The notes beneath the pieces were generated by a model. That model did not search any database. It had not been told where the DNA came from and was given only the letters and a program-made list of their open reading frames with translations. The translations under genes and the position numbers were made by a program. A DNA stretch of 64,000 nucleotides from contig JAPXFQ010000804.1 of assembly GCA_028564705.1 (NCBI GenBank), positions 496,001 through 560,000 of the forward strand. Reading direction: 5' to 3'. This DNA comes from Apricaphanius iberus. Lineage: Eukaryota; Chordata; Actinopteri; Cyprinodontiformes; Aphaniidae. Positions 55,270 to 64,000 of this stretch are shown here, one piece after another (the stretch's first letter is position 1; each line of letters begins with the position of its first letter).

Positions 55270-56546
55270 ACCTATGATCAGAGATGGCCTGAGGCTGTTT
55301 GCTGCTTCAAGACTTGGATGACCTTGTATATAACTGATAAAACCTTTAATTCTGCTCTCTAGGGGAAAATCCTGAAGGAGAATATATGTGTAGTTATCTT
55401 AATCTTGGGTACATTTAGGTATATGAGCAGGAAATTGATCTTAAGCATAACAGCAAGTCCACCTCCAAAGATTTTTTATCCTTTTTTTTGGCAAGCCCTG
55501 GTGAAAGTCAGTCTTTAATCTGACTGAAGTGGATTGGTATGACCTTAAATGTATCAAAAACAGGAAAAATCTGAAAGCGGAAACATATTTCACAACACTC
55601 TACACTACATTTGTGCTAACGATTAATAGATTGCTATATAAGTCTTCAACATACCCCCCATAACGACTCTAACACGTTCTTGTCACAAAATCCTTTGTGC
55701 TGACATGGAGACACATGTTGTATTACTGGTGGTTAAAAATGCTTTATTTGAAATGTCAACATCTTACAAGTCCTTCAACGTTTATTGAAATCCTTGCTCA
55801 AAACTAACTGAATTGATCACTTTACACAATCACTGATTCGTACTGTTTTTGTGCAGCAGCTCATGTACAACTGTTTGGGAGAGAAAAAGCACCTCTACTA
55901 CCTACTCACCCCATCATGGAGTGATTTAATCCAAGTATAAATGTACCTGTTCTGTGAAGGCCTAAGAGGTTTTTTAGACAACATCAGAACAAACAGCATC
56001 TTAAACACCGAGCAACACAGCTGACTGGTCAGGCATAAAAGTGGTGGAGAAGAAGGGTTGGGTAATAAACCAGTATCACAAGCTATGTATGTCTTACTGT
56101 CCAATGCATTGGACAAGAATACAGTAAGATTTATTTGGAATCATTTTATAGCAGTTGTTGTGAGGTGCTGTACTTAGGCAGTGCAAATAACGAGTTAGTT
56201 TGCATCTGACTTGCATTGTCTTGCTGTTGACGCTAGATGGCAGCAGGGGGCTTCAGTGAGAAAATTATTTCTACTAACACACACTAACACAATATAACTG
56301 GATGCCATGATAACATTCCAATGTGAGTCGCTGAAATGAGGTATGAGGAAAGCTACATAGACATTATGCCATTTTTAAGCAATTTTGCTATTATTTTGGA
56401 AAATTATTTTCTTACTTGATCATTTATCACCCATGAACAGTCCAGTGTTTCTTCCAGTTTTCCGGCATCAAGGAATCATTTTGATACAAAGTAGTAATCA
56501 TGAGAAGAATGTGTTTAGTTTACCTGTCTGTGCATATTCAGGTGGT
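55270..56546. other. Intergenic sequence without recognised features
   Basis: AT-rich, no exon, RNA gene or clear transposon end seen. Confidence 0.45.
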
Positions 56547-56554
56547 GTGATGGT

Positions 56555-57879
56555 CAGGGGCGGATCTACTGGGGTGGCATAGGGTGGCAGTTACCACCCT
56601 AAAAGAAAGCCTTGCCACCCCAGCTGCCACCCCAGCCAGCGGCTATGAAATCAATAAATAGCTGTCTAAAGTCGGACGTTAAGCGCATGAAGCTAATTTT
56701 TCTGACGACATTGCATGCAGCATGACGTAACCGTACACCAACTCTAGACGCTTCTGAGAGGCGGGAAGTGAGAGAGAAGCCGACCTGCACAGAAGAAAGG
56801 AGCACACCAGGAAAGAGGAAACTATGCCGTCTTACAAAATAGAATATAATTTCTAGCTCAATGCTGATAGTTTTGTAACTATTTGAGGCGATAAAAATTG
56901 AAAATCGTAATTTTTGGAACATGTAAACTAAGTCAGAGGAGGTGAAATCTTTACGTTTGTCCAGAGAAAAAAGTAAAATTACTTTAAATTCTACAGAAAT
57001 GAAGCGACAACAAAGCCTCTGTATTTTTCTTTCTTTTTTCAGCAAAGACAAAGGTGAGAAACACAGACAGTAACCTGGTGAGTAAGTGGACGGAGGGGAC
57101 GACGTGGAAGAAGAGAGAGAAGAGCGACAGAAAAGTGATGGAGGGAAAGGACGAGATGATCAGGGACAGGAGACATTGCTTGAATGACACACCGGACAGG
57201 AGATGGAGGAGGGAGAGAATTCCCGAGATGAAGAGGGAGAAAGAGAAAGGCAGGGTAACATGGAGGGCTCAGCCAGTGACAACATGACAGAGTCTTAGAC
57301 AGCACCAAGCACATCCAGACGAGTTAGTCCACATGGTAGGGAAACACAGCATACTGACTTACATCTTAATTTACAATAAATTGGTATTTTAATTTAATAA
57401 TTTAATTTATTTAATCTCTGCAAATAAATATTTAAATTCATTTATCCTAATTACCAAGTTTACTTTATATTAGAAAGTACAGATTTTTGAGTATTATGAA
57501 GTTAAAATTAAAGGGAATTAAAAAATACAGAATTTCTGGACTTTATTCATCCTAACATTATATACAATCCAAAAGAGATAGACCCAAAATCTGTTGGGGT
57601 AAACAATCAAATTGGTGCTATACCTTTGTTTATTACACTTGTTTACACTTTAAACTACCACTTTATTAGCATTTTTTTCTTAGAATATGAAACCATAGTA
57701 AAAAAAAATTATCTTAATTTTTCATTTAAGAAAATTTAGAAAAAGAATTTTGCCAATAAAAACTGCCAAAAACGTATAGGAATTTGATTTCTAACAAATA
57801 CTTGTGCTCTTTGTGTGACAGCTATCTCCTTTGTTCTCAGCATATCATGATAAGAAAGTACAGCTGCAATACGGAACCG

Positions 57880-57929
<50 letters not shown>

Positions 57930-58022
57930 AATCCTTGCCACCCTCCTGCCACCCCAGAAATATTTTTATATATATATGTATATATATATAATAATAATAT
58001 ATATATAGTTAATAATATTAAT

Positions 58023-58062
<40 letters not shown>

Positions 58063-58139
58063 TAGCATATGGTGCCACCCCAGAAATATCCTTGCCACCC
58101 TCCTGCCACCCCAGAAATATTTTTCTAGATCCGCCCCTG
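56555..58139. mobile_element. hAT-type element, 1.6 kb, with 8-bp target duplication
   Basis: Ends CAGGGGCGGATCTA and TAGATCCGCCCCTG are exact inverses. The flanks GTGATGGT (56547-56554) and GTGATGGC (58140-58147) differ at one base. Subterminal GCCACCCC motifs repeat at both ends. Long TA microsatellites sit at about 57882-57926 and 58030-58061. No transposase frame was recognised. Confidence 0.88.
57882..58061. repeat. Compound TA microsatellites
   Basis: Two long TA tracts separated by a GCCACCCTCCTGCCACCCC segment and mixed TA/TAA sequence, inside the hAT-type element. Confidence 0.9.
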
Positions 58140-58159
58140 GTGATGGCTAGTGGAGATGT

Positions 58160-58632
58160 TGATGTCTAAACAGCCACGACTGTGAGCCAATCAGCTGCCA
58201 GCGCACCATTGCTCTTGATTCTTAATTGGCTGGGATTTCAAGACCTTTTTTTTTCTTTTTTTTTTTGTCAGCGAGTGAGCTGAGGGGACCAGGTGAAAAA
58301 ACAGACAAAGAGAAGAGGAAAGTTTACGGAGACAAGAAACAGAGTGTGCGTGTCAGTGTGTGTTTTGGAGCGGCCAGTGATTACCTTCCAGCATGTGAAC
58401 CAATCAGAAGCTGTGGAGAACGAGAGAGAGATAGAGAGAGAACCCATTTAGATTTCAGTCTATTCCTAGCCAAAGACATACACACACAAACACGCACACG
58501 CACACACACACACACACGCTCGAACAGCCCATTTATTCAATCAGAGTCAGCGAGAAGGAACAGAAGTGTTTTCTTTGGGGGAGCACAGCTCATCATTTCT
58601 TTTGTTTACCGACTCGTGGTGGGTGAAGACAG
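58160..58632 (+). promoter_or_regulatory. yjefn3: Putative yjefn3 promoter and 5' leader
   Basis: Immediately upstream of the first coding exon are three CCAAT/NF-Y type boxes: GCCAATCAG (CCAAT at 58187), ATTGGCT (58225, reverse sense) and ACCAATCAG (58400). A GA-rich block and a (CA)n run at about 58476-58517 follow. The TSS is not determinable. The open frame 58226-58645 has no ATG start and no domain, so I treat it as leader. Confidence 0.4.
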
Positions 58633-58641
58633 ATGGACAAG

Positions 58642-58700
58642 ATGAACCACAGCTCAGCCGAGGCAGAGCCTGAAACCATAGAACCGCTGCGTTACCTCAG
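58642..58700 (+). CDS. yjefn3: yjefn3 (AIBP2-like) first coding exon, partial gene
   Basis: Two in-frame ATGs (58633 and 58642); the second is preferred for its A at -3 and because the zebrafish protein, as I recall it, starts with MNHSS. The exon reads MNHSS then EPETIEPLRYL and ends two bases into a serine codon at donor GTAGGC (58701). EPETIEPLRYLS is the start I know of fish Yjefn3, a YjeF_N-domain paralogue of apoA-I binding protein, reported in zebrafish to affect cholesterol efflux and angiogenesis. Position after gatad2a, same strand, matches human YJEFN3. The YjeF_N domain exons must lie beyond 64000. Confidence 0.75.
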
Positions 58701-60247
58701 GTAGGCATCTTTCTATTCTATTCTATTCCCACTTGAATTTTTCACGTTGAACTGTTCCGGCTCCTTCAACACTGAGCTACAGTTTCCCCTTTTCATGATT
58801 ACTCAGATCAGTGTGGAGAACATATAGACAGTGGCAGACAGACGGAGGAGAGAGAGATAGGGACCGCTGTATAATTTTACATCAAGTAACATCAGTCTTA
58901 CCTTTTTAGACTCATCTCACGCTTCTTGCACAAAAAGCTTTTTGAAGCTACTGAGATCAGCTAAATTGCAATAATGAATATTTAGTTGGAAAACACCGGT
59001 TATCAATGTAACTGGGCGGCACTTATGATGAACGTCTTCCATCCTGAGTTGTAACTTTTTTGCCGTCTCTCTTTCTCTCCACTGAAGCCACAAATTGAAC
59101 TACCAGTCTTAATTTATTATTAAAATAGGATGCCCATGAAATTGTCATTTCGCACATTACCAGCCAGGCATCTTGTGATTCAGTGGGAAGGCTCTTGACT
59201 CTTATTGAGGTGAGGTCGCTTTCCTGGTTGCCTGTTGCTTTCTTGGGGATGGGTAGGCTATATTTGAGGTACTGAGTTTGTCATTTGTGTCACATTCTGA
59301 CAGTATTTTTTAATTAATAAAATAAGTGGACTGAAAATTTTGATAAAATCTCTGAAAGGATGCAAAGAAAAACTGAAATAAAATAAAAAAGAATATACAT
59401 TTTTATAACACAAGATTGTAATCCAAATATATGTATCATTGACGTTTTAAAAATCTATAGATGTGTTATATGTTTAATAGTAGTTTTGCTGCTTCATACA
59501 TAGAACTAGTTAAATGCAACAAAGCAGCTGACAAAGGTTTTTCTTTCACAGGCTGTCATAATAAGGGGACGCTAATATCATAAATGCACAGAAAGGCACC
59601 TTAAGTGACCTAGAGCTGTCCTCATCAGGCAGGGTTTTGTTGAGGTCGGATTCTGTTTTTCAGCAATTGTTCTTGAAAGTCTGGTGTGACAATACATGTG
59701 ACTGTATGTAAAATTGTCTGCCTGAAATGATTTCTGTTTGTAAAGTCACCAATTTCTGGTTAACAGAATTATTAACAGGTCTATAGTACAGCATACCGGT
59801 ACACACATGATGGGGTTGTCAGCATGGTCCTACCTTAGATTCTATGATCTGTGATCTAAAGCATTCACTCACATACATACAAAACATGTTGTTTAAAATT
59901 ATTATAGAGGTAATCTGCCCGAAGTCAAAGACATTAAAAACGGGAAAAATAAGGAACTCTTTAAAAAATATAAAAGGAAATATTAACAAGGAAGACAGCA
60001 GAACAAGTGTAGTTTCTTAATTGGTTTGTTTAAATTATTAAAATTAAGCTTCTCCACAGCTTTCTGTGGGCTGGGGCTTAATTTTAGAAAATACTGCAGT
60101 TTATTTTTTTTCCACAGTTAATGTTACTCAAAGCAGAGTTAAAGCAGAAGTCTACAAACTACAAAATGTGTATATCTTATGTAAGCTTGCAAAAAGTTTT
60201 AAAAGATATTCAAGCTATGAACAGCTGTGTATTTAGTTTGGTTAGAG

Positions 60248-60822
60248 CAGGGCTGACCAATATGGTGCCCGCGGGCCAAAGTTGGCCCCCCAAACCATTC
60301 ACTTTTGCCCACCAGAGGATGCCCTGGGTCTTACTTAAAAATCTACATTGTTAAGACAGTCAGCAAAATATGCATCATGAATATTCTTCCAGTGCTGATT
60401 CTGTTTGTAGTTAATGGTCCCAATAAGTATTGTATGTATGAGTATATTGGGGTGCATATGGTCCTATCGCATATTGCTTACATTATATATGAAATATTTA
60501 AAAAATCTGGTTAAAATTCAAATATAAGGCTCTAAAAAGGGAATGTACAGTAGGTTTGTAAAAATGTGTTTTTTTATGCTGGGAGGTAGAAATTTTTTTG
60601 CTGACATCAATACTGAAGTTTAGATATGTGTTCAAGTTGGCTATAAATGACTTATCATTTCATTTAATGTTATTTACAAAGAAATGAAAGCTAAATAATT
60701 GTATAAATACAACTTTAGTATTAGTATTTGTATTTTGCCCCATCAATCCCACCTAGTTGGCCCGCGACTCTCTAATAGCTGTTCATTTTGGACCTCTGAG
60801 GGAGGAAGTATGGGCACCCCTG
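60248..60822. mobile_element. hAT-type MITE with 8-bp target duplication
   Basis: Starts CAGGGCTGACCAATATGGTG and ends TATGGGCACCCCTG, inverted with mismatches. Flanks GGTTAGAG (60240-60247) and GGTTAGAC (60823-60830) agree at 7 of 8. Confidence 0.8.
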
Positions 60823-60849
60823 GGTTAGACTGTGTTAGACACAAAACAT

Positions 60850-61764
60850 CCATCCGTCCATCCATCATCTTCCGCTTATCCGGGGTCGGGTCGCGGGGGC
60901 AGTAGCCTAAGCAGAGAGGCCCAGACTTCCCTCTCCCCGGCTACTTGGGCCAGCTCCTTGGGAGGAATCCCGAGGCGTTCCCAGGCCAGCTGGGAGACAT
61001 AATCCCTCCAGCGGGTCCTGGGTCTTCCCCTGGGTCTCCTCCCGGTGGGAGGTGCCCAGAACACCTCACCAGGGAGGCATCCAGGAGGCATCCGGACCAG
61101 ATGCCCGAGCCACCTCAGCTGGCTCCTCTCGATGTGGAGGAGCAGCGGCTCTACTCTGAGCCCCCTCCGGATGACCGAGTTTCTCACCCTATCTCTAAGG
61201 GAGAGCCCAGCCACCCTACGGAGGAAACTCATTTCAGCCGCCTGTATCCGCGATCTCGTTCTTTCGGTCACCACCCAGCGTTCATGACCATAGATGAGGG
61301 TAGGAACGTAGATCGACCGGTAAATTGAGAGCTTTGCCTTTCGGCTCAGCTCTCTCTTCACCACGATAGACCGGTACAGCGTCCGCATAACTGCAGACGC
61401 CTTACCAATCCGTCCATCGATCTCCCGCTCCATTTTTCCCTCATTCGTGAACAAGACCCCCAGATACTTAAACTCCCCCACTTGAGGAAGGACCTCATCC
61501 CCGACCCGGAGAAGGCACTCTACCCTTTTCCGGCTCAAGACCATGGTCTCGGATTTGGAGGTGCTGATCCTCATCCCAGCCGCTTCACACTCGGCTGTGA
61601 ACCGCTCCAACGAGAGCTGTAGATCACGTTCAGATAAGGCCAACAAGACCACATCATCTGCGAAAAGCAGAGACCCGATCCTTAGGTCACCAAAACGGAT
61701 CGCCTCAACACCTCACAAACATTATGAACAGGACCGGTGACAAAGGGAAACCTTGTCACCGGTC
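60850..61764 (-). mobile_element. Rex3-like (RTE-type) LINE, 5'-truncated, with 13-bp target duplication
   Basis: Perfect 13-bp direct repeats AGACACAAAACAT flank it (60837-60849 and 61765-61777). The minus-strand 3' end has a GGATG-repeat tail, as described for Rex3. Only about 0.9 kb of a roughly 3 kb element remains. Confidence 0.85.
60876..61708 (-). pseudogene. C-terminal part of LINE reverse transcriptase
   Basis: The open minus-strand frame holds the FADD catalytic box (LLFADDVVLLALS, about 61700-61650). It is followed by SKSETMVLSRKR, FKYLGVLFTNEGKMEREIDG, IYVPTLIYGHERWVV and the C-terminal GRRPRGRPRTRWRDYV, ending RPDPG. PLSPVLFIMF lies just upstream at about 61740-61710 in another frame, so a frameshift separates it. 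The frame is open over 250 codons, so the insertion is fairly young, but the endonuclease and most of the RT are missing. Confidence 0.85.
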
Positions 61765-62229
61765 AGACACAAAACATAGACAGGCATATTGTAAAGTGTA
61801 AGGAAGAACTTGGTGTTCAAAAATTTCTTTTGATTAAAATCTGCAAAGTACAGCATGCATTTGTATTCAGCGCCATTTACTCTTATAACTGATTAAACTG
61901 ACAAGTGGGGCAACAACTTTTTTTCACAGGTGCAGCCAAGGCTGTGGTTGGAGAATCTCTTGGTAGAACGATTATTAATTGTGCCCTCCAAAAAAATAGT
62001 CTTCATGAAAGAGAGTCAGAGAGAAAGACTTTAAGAAAAAGTCAGAATGACTCCTGTCTGGAGTTAGCCACAATTTGAATGACAACACGGGAAAAAGGGT
62101 GTTCCATTGTTGTGTGTTCAAAAAGTATATTTTTGAGAGATTTGCATGTGAACATGCCTGAACGCACCATTCCCATTTTAAAACCTGATAGGGTCATTAT
62201 TGTGGTTTCGAGATGCTTTTCTTCCATAG

Positions 62230-63500
62230 AAGCTGCTCAGAGTTGATGCGAGCATGGATGTAACTGAATACAGGGCAATGTTAAAACAATCGGAAAATGT
62301 TTGAGCCTGCAAAGACTTGAGACTGGGGTGGACATAATCAGTGTGAGACACTGTACATGCATCTCAGCTTTTGAAGCACACACAATTTTACGGTATTGAG
62401 TGATAAAATTGATTTGGCTGCCTCTTCCTTTTCTCTTTGAATAATTTAAATACAGCTGGATAGCACTGGATTACTCAGTAATCTTATGGCATATTTTACA
62501 CGATGTGGTAACAGACCTTAGAGACATGATCAAATTGTCTCCTGCGACACTGAGAAAACACTCAAAGTCATCGTCATTGATTTAACTGAGGGGGAAGCTC
62601 CATGGTTTTTATTATTAGATTTATTATGAGCACTCTTGGGGAACTTAATTTACGCTCCTCATAAACATATATAATTGTGGTCTTCACAGTGTCTGCATTT
62701 GTATGATTCAAAATATGTCAACATAAGAGAGAATGACGATGTAAAAGCGAAATCTTGCTTATGAGCCTCTGCTGGCACTCAGTTAATGGATATTATTGGA
62801 GGGGATGCTCATTATAAACAGCTGCTGTGGTACCCAGATTCCTTGCATGTCTGCATGTGTGAAGTCTGAGGATTTAAAATGAGATTATAATGAGATGGTG
62901 ATAATTCTTATCTGCCACTCCTAGCTGAGAAAACCTGGTAATGATAAAGCTGTTCATTGGCCTTTCTAATGTAAGTGCCAAAGGCAAAGAGAGACCCATT
63001 ATGTTAATGCATGAAATGCATAGCGAGGGGCAATCCTACTTTTTTAACAGGATAACGGCTGTTAGGCAAAATATCAACATTTACACTGGGCAAGACTAAT
63101 TTCTCATAAAGAAACAAAATTAGGCAAAACGGATGCACAGACATCCAGAGACAAAAGGGCTGCATGCATCAACGTTTTCAAATAATCAGATTAAAATGTG
63201 GAATAAAATAGTCCCCAAGAATATTTCAGAACAAGCAGAATCATTGCTCTGGCACTTCAGCTGATGTGATGCCACAGGCAATGAGAGCTGATAATGTTGT
63301 TCGCAGCTGCTGATGACTTGGCCTCGAATCTGGATCAGGAGCTTGTTGCTGCTGGTAGCTTCTAAAAGTTCAAACGAGTAAATTGCAAAGTACACATCGT
63401 AGGCTGCTGTGAGCGTGTTTAATTCAAGGAAAGAAAGCAGAGCCACCTATAAATATATCCCAGCTCCAAAGCCTGCATGGGTTCTTGACTTTTCTCTCCT
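62230..63500. promoter_or_regulatory. Repeat-free intronic stretch, candidate conserved non-coding region
   Basis: About 1.3 kb with no recognisable transposon, in contrast to the rest of the window. It has homeodomain/POU-like words such as ATGAGATTATAATGAG (about 62880), ATTATGTTAATGCATGAAAT (about 63000) and AATAATCAGATTAAAATG (about 63181). Conservation cannot be tested here. Confidence 0.3.
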
Positions 63501-64000
63501 GCTTTTTGTTTTTGTTGCTACTGCGACATAATTTTATAATCTATGGTATTTTGGAATATTTGTATTTTTGTAAAAGCTTTTCCTCTTCTGAGTTACTGAA
63601 GATTTTAAAATGCCGTGTAAACAATAGAAATTGAAATGGATACCAGTTTTCATTATCCACTGTCCATCTTAAACTTAATGGCCTTCCAAGTTTTGCAAAG
63701 GTTATTTTTGGCCTCATTGTTATTCCTGCTGCCCATCTGCCTCCTCTCAGCTTCCTGCTACCTATTCTCAGGTTGGCAGCTCCATTTGCTTGTGTGTCAA
63801 CCTCTGTATTTATTTATAGTACAAATGTAATGACGGGGGCATGGAGGTGGAGATGCAGGGATAGAGAACCGTGGACGGTTATGATTTGTAACCAGTGTAT
63901 GTTTCAACATCATTTTTCCTGTTTGATTAAAGTCATATTAGCTGTAGAGAACTAAATGTGTCTCAATTCATCATGTTGGGAAAAAAAACAGGATGTGTAC

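Larger units (their letters stand above)
58701..64000 (+). other. yjefn3: First intron of yjefn3 (runs off the window)
   Basis: No following exon (expected to encode the start of the YjeF_N domain) was found. It contains a hAT MITE, a Rex3-type LINE and long unique stretches, 58701-60240 and 61780-64000, in which I see no gene. Confidence 0.6.

Noticed and set aside
56599..57051. 150-codon minus-strand frame
   Set aside because: Lies inside the hAT-type element at 56555-58139 and shows no recognisable domain.
58226..58645. 139-codon open frame before yjefn3
   Set aside because: No ATG at its start, begins with a poly-Phe run from a T tract and contains a CA microsatellite. More likely promoter and leader sequence.

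Overview
The window is vertebrate nuclear DNA, almost certainly from a ray-finned (teleost) fish. It contains multi-exon genes with GT-AG introns, an AT-rich background, and a dense load of fish-type repeats: hAT and Tc1/mariner DNA transposons, a Rex3-type LINE with a GATG-type tail, tRNA-derived SINEs and CA/TA microsatellites. Three protein genes are supported, all on the plus strand and all known from the same conserved chromosome block (human 19p13.11 carries MAU2, GATAD2A and YJEFN3 in this order).

Layout. 1-6700 holds the 3' half of mau2 (cohesin loader subunit): eight coding exons from 868 to a stop at 5528, then a 3' UTR with an AATAAA at 6676. 6700-8700 is intergenic with a decayed Tc1-like element. 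8700-49100 is gatad2a (p66-alpha, a NuRD subunit): a probable non-coding first exon near 8700-8925, a 20.9 kb transposon-rich first intron, ten coding exons from 29807 to 46481 encoding a 640-residue protein, and a 3' UTR with poly(A) signals at 47068, 47390 and 49091. 49100-58150 is intergenic and almost wholly repeat-derived. It contains a MITE with foreign-looking sequence inside, a SoxB1-like C-terminal coding relic, a broken Tc1 transposase, a solo LTR with perfect 5-bp target duplication and a 1.6 kb hAT-type element. 58150-58700 has CCAAT boxes and the first coding exon of a gene I identify as yjefn3 (AIBP-like, YjeF N-terminal domain). The rest of the window is its first intron, with a hAT MITE, a 5'-truncated Rex3 LINE and a repeat-poor stretch (about 62200-63500) that looks like a candidate regulatory region.

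The three genes are neighbours by ancestry rather than a functional unit: mau2 loads cohesin, gatad2a bridges MBD2/3 and CHD4 in NuRD, and yjefn3 encodes an apoA-I-binding-protein paralogue. The two genes that lie between GATAD2A and YJEFN3 in human (TSSK6, NDUFA13) are not visible here.

I found no new molecular system. The most informative features are a series of datable transposon insertions with readable target-site duplications, nested hAT elements, a LINE with a fold-back 5' junction, a MITE carrying a possible captured fragment, the SoxB1-like relic, and possible alternative 5' ends of gatad2a. All intron/exon boundaries were placed by eye from reading-frame continuity and splice consensus, without transcript data.
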